NCBI GenBank assembly: GCA_947479535.1
Contig: CANJZQ010000006.1
Span: 26,566-90,565, forward strand
Source: Oligoflexales bacterium
GTDB lineage: Bacteria > Bdellovibrionota_B > Oligoflexia > Oligoflexales > RGVZ01
DNA length: 64,000 nucleotides
Reading direction: 5' to 3'
Shown: piece by piece, positions 19,430-29,417 of the stretch
How positions within the stretch are numbered: position 1 is the first letter of the stretch
How the letters are laid out: every line of letters starts with the position of its first letter
Translations under genes and position numbers: made by a program
Notes under the pieces: model-generated
Told to the model about the DNA's origin: nothing
Seen by the model: the letters and a program-made list of their open reading frames with translations, nothing else
The model's database searches: none

Positions 19430-20209
19430 TTAAATGGTCGCCAGCAGCGCGCGGGCTTTTGTGGCCTCATCCGACGAGCTGTGTTTTTCCAGGATTGTGT
19501 TCAAGGTTGCCTTCGCATCGTCACGGGAATTCTTCGCGATTTCAATGCGGGCTTTTCCCAGAAGGATCCGCGGCTTCAGGTCTTCGCTTACCGTCCCCAA
19601 CAATGTGCCCGCCTGCTTGAGGGCATCGTCATAACGCTTCAGGTCCTCAAAGATTGCCATGGCCATCAACCGGCCAATGGTTTGGTGGAACGGCGACGCC
19701 ATCGATTTTGCGATCACTGGTTCGACGAGCTTGATCGCAGATTCGAGATCCGCCTGTGTCACCGGATCTTTATCCAAGGTTATGTTGGTCGCGCGAAGTC
19801 CGGCCAACCAGCCTTCCTCGTTGCCCGGATTAGCCTTGTTGAATTCAAGGTATTGCGCCAAAGAGGCTGAATGGTCGGGCTTGAACTTGGAAGCAGCCTG
19901 GGCTGCAGGATCTGCTTTTTTGTACGCGGCTTCGGTTTCGGAACTGTATTGGTCCTCAATCCGCGCCAATTCCTTCAGTCGACCGTCCTTGATCTTGCCG
20001 GTCACTGCCTGCCAGATGAAACCGCCGGCAGCCACGACGACCAGCGGAAGCAACACAAGTCCCACCTGCTTTTTGTTGATGAGAACCCAGTTCATCAGAC
20101 GGAACATCCTGGTCTGAAATGCATCTGGTCCCTTGATTTCTGATTTCTTGAGTTCTGACATCGTGTCGCGCTCCAGCATTGAGGGACTCTTGTCGAGTCC
20201 AGGATCCAT
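19430..20209 (-). CDS. YfgM-like single-TM tetratricopeptide protein
   Basis: N-terminal cytoplasmic tail, TM VGLVLLPLVVVAAGGFIW, C-terminal TPR-like helices; adjacent to bamB as in many Proteobacteria. Confidence 0.7.
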   Translation of the reverse strand: MDPGLDKSPSMLERDTMSELKKSEIKGPDAFQTRMFRLMNWVLINKKQVGLVLLPLVVVAAGGFIWQAVTGKIKDGRLKELARIEDQYSSETEAAYKKADPAAQAASKFKPDHSASLAQYLEFNKANPGNEEGWLAGLRATNITLDKDPVTQADLESAIKLVEPVIAKSMASPFHQTIGRLMAMAIFEDLKRYDDALKQAGTLLGTVSEDLKPRILLGKARIEIAKNSRDDAKATLNTILEKHSSSDEATKARALLATI

Positions 20210-20293
20210 AAAGACCCCTCATCTTAGAAGCTGTGGTAGCATAAAACCAAGCCAAATTTTCCCCCTCCCCAAACCCGGGCACAGGAGGCCGCC

Positions 20294-21691
20294 ATGTCCA
20301 CAAAATTGGGCCACCTTCTCGTTGCAGAAGGACTGCTGTCTGAGCAGGACCGCAAAACGATTCACGAGGCCTCCGGCAGTGCACCCGGCGCCTTCGCCAA
20401 GGGTATTCTTGCCCTCGGACTTTTAGGCGACGATGAACTGGCGGCTTTTCTCGCCGACCGGACCCATTTTCGCGTTGCCGCAAAAGATATTTTTTCTGAG
20501 GTTGACGATCGTGCCCTTGGCGCAATCGATACCCCGCTCCTGCGCCAGCTCGAGGTTCTCCCCTTGAGATTGGACTCAAACGTCCTGGCGGTGGGCATGA
20601 TTGATCCCTTGGACCGGGCCACGGTGCACCAGATTGAGTTCTTCACTGGCTGTAAGGTCAGACCACTGATTGCCACCTTGAAACAGGTCCGGATGGGCCT
20701 GGCGCGACTGATCCCGGGTTACCAGCCGACCCCATCGCCCTTTGAAGTCTTCATGAGCACACACATGGGTACCTTGCGGACCGGGTTGTCCAAAAAAGAC
20801 ACGGCCAAGGAGCTCGTTTCACGGATACAGCCCCAGGTCGCACCCCGACCCGTGTCCAGCCCTCGTGACATTTCCGGAACCACTGCCACCCGCAAGGACT
20901 CTTATCAGGTGGACGCACCGGTCAATCGGGCAACCGACCAGATGGGCGACACCATGCAGTCCGATCCCGCCGTTGATGCCGATGGGGCTGCCATGTCCAG
21001 CTCAGAACCGTCCGTGGACCTTGGGTTTGACACAGCTGCGCCCGAAACCAAACCGGTGGAAAATGCGTCTCCCGCGAAATTGGCGCCTGATTTCGGAATG
21101 CCCCCGGCCATGGCCAGCAATGAGGCGATCGCCAACAAGGCCCTACTGGCCCTCAACAAGCAAATCCTGGATATTTCTGTTCAGGACGACACACCATCGT
21201 CTCTGAAGACCCTGGTGGACGGACTTTTCAAGGCTGGGATTGAGGCAGGATGCGTCGCCGTTCGTCCCAGCGGCGAAAACGAAACCGGGACCAGCGCAAC
21301 GGGAGCCATTTGGTCCGGGGCCGACTCGGTCCCAAATGCAGCTTTGGGTGAATTGCGCGGTGAACTAACCGGTCAGCTCTTGGAAGCCATTTCGACTTAT
21401 GCACCCGACACCATGGAATCCGACGGCTGGCTCCAGATCATGACGGACGATGCCCCTGCGGTTAAAGCTGCTTTGGATTTGATTGAACCGGGCGAGGCAC
21501 GGTCTGCCATTGAAACCGCCCTCAGGACCGTGGAAAGCGTCCTGTTGACGCGAGCCTTCAAGCTACAAACCAACCCCAGCGATCTTGTGGCCATTCTGGT
21601 CTGGCCAAATGCCAGTGCGGGACATGAAGCCCTGCGGGCATCAGTCTCGAATGCGTTGAGGGCCTACGCCCAGAAGGTGGATAAGAGCTAG
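20294..21691 (+). CDS. MshEN/GspE N-terminal domain protein lacking an ATPase domain
   Basis: MSTKLGHLLVAEGLLSEQDRK...LEVLPLRLDSNVLAVGMIDPLDRATVHQIEFFTGCKVRPLIAT is the GspE N-terminal fold; no Walker motifs in the C-terminal half. Confidence 0.75.
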   Translation: MSTKLGHLLVAEGLLSEQDRKTIHEASGSAPGAFAKGILALGLLGDDELAAFLADRTHFRVAAKDIFSEVDDRALGAIDTPLLRQLEVLPLRLDSNVLAVGMIDPLDRATVHQIEFFTGCKVRPLIATLKQVRMGLARLIPGYQPTPSPFEVFMSTHMGTLRTGLSKKDTAKELVSRIQPQVAPRPVSSPRDISGTTATRKDSYQVDAPVNRATDQMGDTMQSDPAVDADGAAMSSSEPSVDLGFDTAAPETKPVENASPAKLAPDFGMPPAMASNEAIANKALLALNKQILDISVQDDTPSSLKTLVDGLFKAGIEAGCVAVRPSGENETGTSATGAIWSGADSVPNAALGELRGELTGQLLEAISTYAPDTMESDGWLQIMTDDAPAVKAALDLIEPGEARSAIETALRTVESVLLTRAFKLQTNPSDLVAILVWPNASAGHEALRASVSNALRAYAQKVDKS

Positions 21692-21922
21692 TCGGCTGTT
21701 TTGGGAGATCAAAGGGAGTTTCAACGGGGTCAGCAACAAACGCAGCATCAACGGGATCACCGGGGTTTGAATCCAGGTGAAGGTGGTCAGCCGACCAGCT
21801 CTTGTGAAACCATAGAGCAGCGAATGTGCCAGACGCCTCTACCGTTAAATCATCAGTCACGACGGGAACTTGAGCCATGATGTCGCGCCCCGCACTCCAT
21901 CCTTTTTGCCTCCCGTGCGAAC

Positions 21923-23164
21923 ATGCGACCAAACCCTGAACAGTTGGAACAGGACGGAAGCGCTCAGGCCCCCGGTTTGAGCAGGTCGGAACAACGTTTG
22001 GTGGGCCTTCTGGCGTTCGTCCAGTTCGTCAATATCCTTGATTTCATGATGGTTATGCCCCTGGGGCCAGACTTCAGCGCCGAGCTTGGAATCCCAACCT
22101 CACATTTGGGAATTGTTGGGGGCAGTTACACGGCATCTGCCGCCGTCAGTGGGCTGATTTCAGCCTTTTTCCTGGACCGCTTTCCTCGCAAAAAAGCCCT
22201 GATCATCGTCATTGCCGGACTGGGAATCGCCACCATGGCCGGGGCCCTGTCCACCGGGCTGGCCTCTCTCCTCACGGCACGAATCGTTGCCGGTGCATTC
22301 GGAGGGCCGGCCTCTGCCCTTGCCCTCGCGATCGTTGCCGATTCGATCCCGATTCGAAAACGGGGGCGAGCCCTGGGGGTCGTCATGGGTGCTTTTTCCC
22401 TGGCTTCAATTGCCGGGGTTCCGGTGGGTCTGGAACTGGCGCGCCTCGGCGGTTGGCGCACCCCGTTTATCGGGGTTGGCGCTTTGGCACTTCTGGCGAT
22501 TATCGGAACGCACCGGTTCATGCGCGAGCCCAAAGTGCACATGAAAGCCCCCAATCTTAATTGGCGGAAATTGATCGGGCATTTGAGCCATGGCGACACG
22601 GTGATCTCCCTTGCATTGGCCGCAAGTGTCATGTTTTCTGGGTTCATCGTGATCCCAAACATCGCCGCATTCGTTCAGAAAAATCTAAACTTCCCCCGCG
22701 ATCAAATGGGCGTGATGTACTTTACGGGCGGCCTTGCCAGCCTGGCATCGATGCAGATTGCAGGCAGGATCACCGACCGTCTGGGCTCCATGCTGACCAT
22801 TTGGACTGGAACGATCGTTGTGCTCGTCGCCCTTGTCTTTGGATTTGCCGCGCATCATGCCGCATTCACTCCGGTGGTGATTGCAACGCTGTTCATGACC
22901 GGAACCTCCATCCGGGCCATTTCGTTCAATACGCTGACAAGCCGCATCCCATCGCCGCAGGAACGCGGGGCATTCATGTCCTTGCAATCGACGGTGCAGC
23001 ACGTGGCTTCGGCATCGGGAGCCTTTGTATCTTCAAGGTTGCTCACATCGGATCCAGATGGCAGGCTACTTGGCATCGAAATGGTTGCCACCATTTCGGT
23101 TATTGTTTCCCTTTTTGTTCCAATTCTGGCGGGAATTCTGGAACGACGACTGGCAAAACGCTAA
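21923..23164 (+). CDS. MFS transporter
   Basis: 12-TM pattern; QFVNILDFMMVMPLGPDF, FLDRFPRKKALIIV MFS loop. Confidence 0.9.
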   Translation: MRPNPEQLEQDGSAQAPGLSRSEQRLVGLLAFVQFVNILDFMMVMPLGPDFSAELGIPTSHLGIVGGSYTASAAVSGLISAFFLDRFPRKKALIIVIAGLGIATMAGALSTGLASLLTARIVAGAFGGPASALALAIVADSIPIRKRGRALGVVMGAFSLASIAGVPVGLELARLGGWRTPFIGVGALALLAIIGTHRFMREPKVHMKAPNLNWRKLIGHLSHGDTVISLALAASVMFSGFIVIPNIAAFVQKNLNFPRDQMGVMYFTGGLASLASMQIAGRITDRLGSMLTIWTGTIVVLVALVFGFAAHHAAFTPVVIATLFMTGTSIRAISFNTLTSRIPSPQERGAFMSLQSTVQHVASASGAFVSSRLLTSDPDGRLLGIEMVATISVIVSLFVPILAGILERRLAKR

Positions 23165-23190
23165 AACCAACGCAAGCCAGAAGGGACACG

Positions 23191-24444
23191 TTGAAAAAGA
23201 TCCATTTGAATCTGACCCTTTGGCTGGTCATGGCATTGGCTGCAGGAATTCTGACCGGCGTCTCATTTGGCCCGTCCGTGGCGTTCCTGGGCGACCTCGG
23301 TAAGCCCGTCATCAGCATCATCAAAACCGTCGCAACCCCGCTGGTGTTTTTTGCGATTGTCGATGCGGTCGTGACGACCCACGTCCGGGGTATAAGTTTT
23401 CTGCGCCTGCTCACCCTGACCACCTTCAATGGTTGCCTTGCCCTGGCGATCGGCCTTTCCCTGCACGCTTTCTTTCAGCCTGGCGAGGCCTTGCGCGCCC
23501 TGGCTGGAGTGCCCCAAGCCACATTGAACGATGTCCAGACTTCAGGAAATATGGCAGCCGCCGCGCCGGCACTGACCCTGGATTTGCAAAAAGTCCTCGA
23601 TGGCTTCGTCCCAAAGAGCATTGTTGACCCCTTTAGCACATCTAACATCGCTGGAATCGTCGTCCTCGCCTTGCTCGCTGGCTTCGGATTGCGGGCCCAT
23701 GCCGCCACATCCAGCGAGGCTCAAAAGTCAGTTGACCGACTTGCCGGCATCAATCACACCATGCTCAAAGGCGTGGAACACTGCATCAAATGGGTGGTGT
23801 GGCTCGTGCCATTTGCTGTCTTTGGTGTGTCGGCAAAAGCCGCCGGAGAGCGCGGCCTGCAGGCTTTCACCGGACTGGGTTATTACGTCGTCGTCGTCTT
23901 GGCGGGTTTCGCATTCCAAGTCGGCATTGTTTATTCAGCATGGATCAAATTTTACTGCCGGCAATCCCTACATGCCTTTTGGACAGTGGCTCAAAAACCG
24001 GTTTTTTATGCCTTCGGATGCAATTCCAGCCTTGCCACCCTGCCCCTCACGCTGGCCTCTTTGGACAAGCTCAAAGTGTCCCGTAGGTCCTCAACCCTGG
24101 CGGCGTGTGTTGGAACAAACCTGAACAACGACGGGATCATTTTGTACGAAGTTGTCACAGCCTTGGCCGTAGCCTCCGCCAGCGGAATCGATCTGCCCTT
24201 CGTGCAGCAACTCACTCTGGCTGGCCTGTGTCTAATCGCTGCCATGGGTGTGGCCGGAGTCCCCGAAGCCGGATTCGTATCCCTTTCCCTTGTCCTGACC
24301 ACGCTTCACCTGCCCACAGCAACCCTACCCCTGCTTTTGAGTGTCGACTGGCTCCTTGCCCGGGCGCGATCTGCGGTGAATGCAACCAGCGACATGGTCT
24401 GTTCTTCGGTCCTGGACCAAATGGAGAAAAACGAAAAAGGGTAA
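23191..24444 (+). CDS. Dicarboxylate/amino acid:cation symporter (DAACS), TTG start
   Basis: ORF frame opens at 22561 inside the MFS gene, but homology-like sequence begins at TTG 23191 after SD-like AGAAGGGA; NSSLATLPLTLASL and AAMGVAGVPEAGF motifs. Confidence 0.85.
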   Translation: MKKIHLNLTLWLVMALAAGILTGVSFGPSVAFLGDLGKPVISIIKTVATPLVFFAIVDAVVTTHVRGISFLRLLTLTTFNGCLALAIGLSLHAFFQPGEALRALAGVPQATLNDVQTSGNMAAAAPALTLDLQKVLDGFVPKSIVDPFSTSNIAGIVVLALLAGFGLRAHAATSSEAQKSVDRLAGINHTMLKGVEHCIKWVVWLVPFAVFGVSAKAAGERGLQAFTGLGYYVVVVLAGFAFQVGIVYSAWIKFYCRQSLHAFWTVAQKPVFYAFGCNSSLATLPLTLASLDKLKVSRRSSTLAACVGTNLNNDGIILYEVVTALAVASASGIDLPFVQQLTLAGLCLIAAMGVAGVPEAGFVSLSLVLTTLHLPTATLPLLLSVDWLLARARSAVNATSDMVCSSVLDQMEKNEKG

Positions 24445-24563
24445 AAAAAATCATCAAAACAGTGGTTTCCAGCCATAACAATCCAGAACAACCTGTGGCA
24501 AACTTTTGCAAATTCAGTTTTGGTTTTCCCTGACTTGTTTTTCACTGACGTTAGGAAATCACC

Positions 24564-25190
24564 ATGGACGCACCCAAAGTCTACCTTGTTGATGACGACG
24601 AAACCTTTCTGAAAGTGGTTACCAGCCTTCTGAACTCTGTCCGTCTCTCCGTTGAATCTTTTTCTTCCGCTAAAAACTTTCTCCAAATTTTTCAGAAACA
24701 AGCTGAAGGCATCACCAATGCCTGCATCTTGCTTGATATCAGGATGCCTGAAATCAGCGGGCTCGATGTGCTTGAGATCGTGACGAAGGATCCCATGTGC
24801 CCACCGGTCATCATGATCACAGCCCACGCCGACGTGCCTTCTGCCGTGCGCGCGATGAAGGCGGGGGCATTCGATTTCATTGAGAAGCCATTCACCGGAC
24901 AGGCGCTCATTGATATCATTCAAAAGAGCATCGAATTCGATCGCCAAAAGCGAGGGAAAACACGCCAAAACAAGACTTTATTGTCTCGATTGGCTTCGCT
25001 GTCCAAACGTGAACGCGAGGTCCTTGACCTGGTGGTTGCGGGAAAGGCCAGCAAGCAAATTGCCGAGGAGCTTGGCATCAGCATTCACACGGTAGACAAT
25101 CACCGCGCTCACATCATGACCAAAATGAAAACAGATTCGGTGGCAGACCTTGTACGCGCAACGGTTTCTGCTTCGGTAGAATCAAATTAG
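24564..25190 (+). CDS. FixJ/NarL-type response regulator (REC + LuxR HTH)
   Basis: VYLVDDDETFL, LLDIRMPEISGLDVLE, EKPF; SKREREVLDLVVAGKASKQIAEELGISIHTVDNHRAHIMTKM. Confidence 0.93.
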   Translation: MDAPKVYLVDDDETFLKVVTSLLNSVRLSVESFSSAKNFLQIFQKQAEGITNACILLDIRMPEISGLDVLEIVTKDPMCPPVIMITAHADVPSAVRAMKAGAFDFIEKPFTGQALIDIIQKSIEFDRQKRGKTRQNKTLLSRLASLSKREREVLDLVVAGKASKQIAEELGISIHTVDNHRAHIMTKMKTDSVADLVRATVSASVESN

Positions 25191-25213
25191 CAGGCTCACC
25201 CTGAAGGCGTCGA

Positions 25214-26323
25214 TCAAGGCGCAGAGAACCTGGTTTTTCTTTCCGACAAGACAGCACCAGAAATGTCCTTTGCCAGGCATCGATAGACTTTGCCTGATTC
25301 CGGTTTGAAGGCACTGCTGATCCGGTAAATCTTACGCGAACCGTTAATTTTACCGTCTTTGATTTCCTTGCAGCTGCTGTCCGCAGACCCGTCGCAGAAA
25401 TAAAGCTTCTCGGTTTCACGGGTGGCACTGGCCTCCAAGGCAAATGCCGGGTCACCGGAATCTGTCGTGGCCGGTTGCAGGTTCAAGTACACCGACCCCA
25501 TCTGTTTCTGCAATTCGATCAGCTCTGCATTGGTCGCAGACGCGATGGAATCATCGGTAACCGAGACTTCCGGACTTTCTGGATCCTGCACAAGCGGAAT
25601 GCGAGCTCCGGCCAATACAGCAAGTTTCATCGTCGCCAAGGACGCTGCAGAACTCAAATCAACATGCCCCGAGGCAGAATACTCCATCATCCACGACGTC
25701 ACTCCGGCAATGGCGCCTTTGATGAAAATTGGCCCCCCGGAATCACCTGGGCCAACACTGGCATCCATTCCGGAATCCCTCTGCCGCGATGCCCTTGACG
25801 ACTCAATAACCCCTTCATCAACGGCCGTGATGGTGTTCGTCCCTTTGCGCTTCGTGCCAGCCTCATCGCCATCAAAACTCTGGCCGTAACCGACCATGAC
25901 GGCACGGTCCCCGGCCTTTGGCTTTTTGCGGTACATCGGGGCAATGGCGGGGGCTGTGTTGTCTGGAAAAATGGCAACCGCCAGATCCGATCCACCAAAA
26001 CTGCGGACCTGCGGCGTTGCAACAACCTTTATGGCTTTGACGTTAACGCGTCGTTTCAGCGCGACAGCAGATCCCTCGCCATCCGAGTTCACTGGATCCA
26101 CACAATGACGAGCGGTCAAAAATGCGTTGTCGCTGACGAAGGTCCCGGTGCAACGGCCGATCCAAAACACCGCCGGGTATTCATCCTCTTCAATGATTTT
26201 ACCATTGACGAGTTTTTCGAATTCAGCGGCGGACTTGATCGTTCCAGATGTCCGGCAACCACTGACCAGTGCAGCCAAGCCTGAAAAAAAACACGCTGCT
26301 ACGAAAACGCTCCTGAAACGCAT
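25214..26323 (-). CDS. Trypsin-like (S1) serine protease, putative lipoprotein
   Basis: Lipobox LVSGC; LTARHCV, SDLAVAI and GPGDSGGPIF triad motifs; start at 26323 preferred over 26389 because of the signal peptide. Confidence 0.85.
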   Translation of the reverse strand: MRFRSVFVAACFFSGLAALVSGCRTSGTIKSAAEFEKLVNGKIIEEDEYPAVFWIGRCTGTFVSDNAFLTARHCVDPVNSDGEGSAVALKRRVNVKAIKVVATPQVRSFGGSDLAVAIFPDNTAPAIAPMYRKKPKAGDRAVMVGYGQSFDGDEAGTKRKGTNTITAVDEGVIESSRASRQRDSGMDASVGPGDSGGPIFIKGAIAGVTSWMMEYSASGHVDLSSAASLATMKLAVLAGARIPLVQDPESPEVSVTDDSIASATNAELIELQKQMGSVYLNLQPATTDSGDPAFALEASATRETEKLYFCDGSADSSCKEIKDGKINGSRKIYRISSAFKPESGKVYRCLAKDISGAVLSERKTRFSAP

Positions 26324-26333
26324 CCTTAACTCC

Positions 26334-29300
26334 TTAATCCTCGATCCTCGCAGGTTTTCCGGGCAAATAGCTGTAGAAACAGGGCACAACCAAAAGGGTC
26401 AAAAAAGTCGACACAAAAACACCACCAATCACGGCCATAGCCATGGGCGTCCGGCTTTCGGCCCCAGGCCCAAAAGTAAAAGCCGCTGGAAGCGCAGCCA
26501 CAATGGTCGCAAAAGACGTCATCAGGATGGGACGCAGGCGGGTTGGACAGGCTTCGATCAGGGCATCTCGAACACCCAGTCCGGCTTCGCGCCGCTGATT
26601 CGTAAAATCAACCAACAGGATTGAGTTTTTCTTCACGATCCCCATGAGCAGGATGACACCGATGGCACTGTATATGTTGATGCTCTGATCCGTGACGAAC
26701 AGGGCCACAAGGGCTCCCGTGATCGAAAAGGGGAGCGCAAGCAGCACCGTCAACGGATGCACAAAACTATTAAACTGAGACGCAAGAACCATATAGGCGA
26801 CGACGATCCCGAGAATCAGCGCAAAGATCAAACCGGAAAAAGCCTCTTTGAATGATTCTGAACTGCCTCCAGGAACCAGCCGGTAGCCTTCAGGCAACAC
26901 GGTGGCGATCTCCACCTGTAACTTTGCGATGGCATCCGCCTGAGAAACCTTGGGAGCCAAATTGGCATAAATCGAAACCGCCCGTTCACGGTCCTGACGT
27001 GAAATAGAAGTTAGACCTTTTTCCACTTTCACGGCAGCAACGTCACCCAGAGGAACCAGCTCACCACGATTGTTGCGCAGCATCACCAATTTGACATCGG
27101 CAGCATCGCCACGCTCGCCTGCATCCAAGCGCACACGAATATCGTAGCGATGCCCGCCACCAGAAAACGAACCCGCATTGGACCCACCAAACAGTGCGCC
27201 AACCGTCTCACCAATATCTGCGACACTGACGCCACGCGCTGCGGCCCTCGCCCGGTCGGGCACGATGTGCACTTCGTCCACCAGACCACGGAAGTCGCTG
27301 TCGACATCAACCACCAGCCCGGAAGCCTCCATGGCTGTCTTTACTTTCTTTACGGCTTCCATCAGGCCTTTCCAGTCCGGTCCACGAAGGTTGAATTCCA
27401 CTGGAAACCCACGGCGTCCACCGAAGCCACTAAGGGACAAATCTTGTACGATGGACTTGATACCAGTCACGATGCCCAAATCTTTGCGCAAGATCGCGGC
27501 ATAATCCTGCTGGCTGCGCCTGCGTTTCAACGCAGGGTCCCAAACACGCTCATGAAGAGGCTTGAGCGTCACGAACAGCGTCGCCGAATTGACGTCACCG
27601 CCACCAAAACCACCCACCGACCCAAAGTAACGGGAAATGTCAGGAATCGCCGACAACTTGGACTCGATCTCGGACATTTTGCGATCGGTGTAATCCAGCG
27701 ATGAACCCTCTGGAGCCTTGAGCCGAAGCAGCAGCGACCCTTGGTCTTGAGCCGGCACGAATTCCTTGCGCAAAGGCTTATACAAAAACAGGCTGCATGA
27801 AAACAGTGCCAGGGAAAGTCCCATTGTCCATACCCGCCGCTCCAAAATCCACGGCAGGATCCGGCGATACCATTCCGCCATGGCTAAAAAAGCGGATTCG
27901 ACGGATCGTCCAATGCGCGTCACGCGTGGCCCGACATACAAAAACTGTGAGCACCGCATCGGAGCCAAGGTCAAAGCTTCAAGAAGGGAAAGCATCACCG
28001 CCACCGAAATGGTGACCCCAAACTGGAAGAAATATCGTCCAATAAGACCCTTCATGAAAGCCACCGGCAAAAAGATCGCCACAACTGCAATCGTTGCTGC
28101 CAGGGCAGCGAATCCGATCTCGCGAGAGCCATCCAATGCGGCGCGTACTTTGCCTTTTTTCATTTCGCGATGCCGTACGATGTTTTCGAGGACCATGATT
28201 GCATCATCCACCACGATCCCGATGGCCAGAGACAATCCAAGCAATGTAAAAATATTCAAGGTAAAGCCAAGGGCCTTGAGGACGATGAAGCTGCCGATGA
28301 CTGAAGTTGGAATGGCTAAAATAACGTTGATCGTTGCGGACCATGAACCCAGAAAAAGCCAACACACCAAAGCCGTCAGCAAAGCCGAGAGGACCAGGGT
28401 AAAGTTGAGTTCATTGATGCTGTCTTCGATAAAAACGGTCGAGTCAAAGTTGACGCCCAGCTCCATTCCCGACGGGAGTGTTTTTTGAATGTCCGCAAGG
28501 CGTTTTTTTACGGCCTTGCCCACAGCGACGGCATTCGATCCACGTTGCTTTTTGACACCGAGGCCGACGGCCACGGCGCCCATGGCGCGGCTCCTGCGGC
28601 GCGCATCAGACAGGCCGTCCTCGACATGAGCCAGATCGCGCAAACGGATGTTGCTGAAAACAGGACCACCACCACGTCGCGAAATCGGGAGCGACCCCAG
28701 TTCCTCTGCCGAAGAAGCCTCGCCCAAGGTTCGTATGGCAAGTTCCTTGTTTGCATTTTCAATGCTGCCTGCAGGAACCTCTATGTGCTCGGACTTGATC
28801 GCATTCACCACGTCAGAGACGGTCATTGCGTACTTGCCCAGACGCGCATTTGATACATCAACCCGCATCGCCGGATCAATCAAACCCCCGAGATTCACAT
28901 CGGCTACCCCGGGAACCGTCAGAAACTGGGCCCGGAGCTGATCCCTGACAAACGCCATTAATTCACGCTTGGGCATCGTCTTTGATGAAACCGCAAGCCA
29001 GAGGATCGGCTGATCTTCCGGGTTGGACTTTGAAACACTCGGGACGTCTGTGTCACGTGGCAGGCGCCTTTGGATCTGTGCCAGTTTGGTTTGGATCTCC
29101 TGAACCGCTGTATCCAGATCGATGCTCAGGTCAAATTCCAGGCTGACGCTTGCTGACCCTGGTCGCATGGAACTCGACATGCCTGTGATGCCTTGAACTG
29201 AAATCACAGCATTCTCGATCAAATCCACAACGTCGGCTTCCATGACCTCCGGGGAGGCACCGGCCAACGATGTGGAAATGGTCACGACGGGAAAATCAAC

Positions 29301-29417
29301 GTCGGGCAACTGACTGATCCCCATTTCACGAAACCCGAGCCATCCAAAAAGGATCAGGCTGACCATCAACATCCAGGCAAAGACTGGCCGGCGGATTGAA
29401 ATTTCAGAAATATTCAC
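26334..29417 (-). CDS. RND-family efflux permease (HAE1-like)
   Basis: 1027 aa, MNISEISIRRPVFAWMLMVSLILFGWLGFREM, GIVVDDAIMVLENIVRH, GIVKKNSILLVDF. Confidence 0.95.
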   Translation of the reverse strand: MNISEISIRRPVFAWMLMVSLILFGWLGFREMGISQLPDVDFPVVTISTSLAGASPEVMEADVVDLIENAVISVQGITGMSSSMRPGSASVSLEFDLSIDLDTAVQEIQTKLAQIQRRLPRDTDVPSVSKSNPEDQPILWLAVSSKTMPKRELMAFVRDQLRAQFLTVPGVADVNLGGLIDPAMRVDVSNARLGKYAMTVSDVVNAIKSEHIEVPAGSIENANKELAIRTLGEASSAEELGSLPISRRGGGPVFSNIRLRDLAHVEDGLSDARRRSRAMGAVAVGLGVKKQRGSNAVAVGKAVKKRLADIQKTLPSGMELGVNFDSTVFIEDSINELNFTLVLSALLTALVCWLFLGSWSATINVILAIPTSVIGSFIVLKALGFTLNIFTLLGLSLAIGIVVDDAIMVLENIVRHREMKKGKVRAALDGSREIGFAALAATIAVVAIFLPVAFMKGLIGRYFFQFGVTISVAVMLSLLEALTLAPMRCSQFLYVGPRVTRIGRSVESAFLAMAEWYRRILPWILERRVWTMGLSLALFSCSLFLYKPLRKEFVPAQDQGSLLLRLKAPEGSSLDYTDRKMSEIESKLSAIPDISRYFGSVGGFGGGDVNSATLFVTLKPLHERVWDPALKRRRSQQDYAAILRKDLGIVTGIKSIVQDLSLSGFGGRRGFPVEFNLRGPDWKGLMEAVKKVKTAMEASGLVVDVDSDFRGLVDEVHIVPDRARAAARGVSVADIGETVGALFGGSNAGSFSGGGHRYDIRVRLDAGERGDAADVKLVMLRNNRGELVPLGDVAAVKVEKGLTSISRQDRERAVSIYANLAPKVSQADAIAKLQVEIATVLPEGYRLVPGGSSESFKEAFSGLIFALILGIVVAYMVLASQFNSFVHPLTVLLALPFSITGALVALFVTDQSINIYSAIGVILLMGIVKKNSILLVDFTNQRREAGLGVRDALIEACPTRLRPILMTSFATIVAALPAAFTFGPGAESRTPMAMAVIGGVFVSTFLTLLVVPCFYSYLPGKPARIED

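Noticed and set aside
21558-21932. Minus-strand 124-aa ORF in the gap between the MshEN gene and the MFS gene
   Set aside because: Overlaps the 3' end of the MshEN gene by about 130 nt and has no recognisable domain; cannot be supported, although part of it fills a real gap.
22561-23190. 5' extension of the DAACS symporter ORF into the MFS gene
   Set aside because: The upstream part is an alternate frame of the MFS coding sequence; symporter-like sequence begins at TTG 23191 with an SD.
24513-24530. TGTGGCAAACTTTTGCAA-type sequence (about 24495..24515) before the FixJ-like regulator as a sigma-54 site
   Set aside because: GG-to-GC spacing is one base too short.
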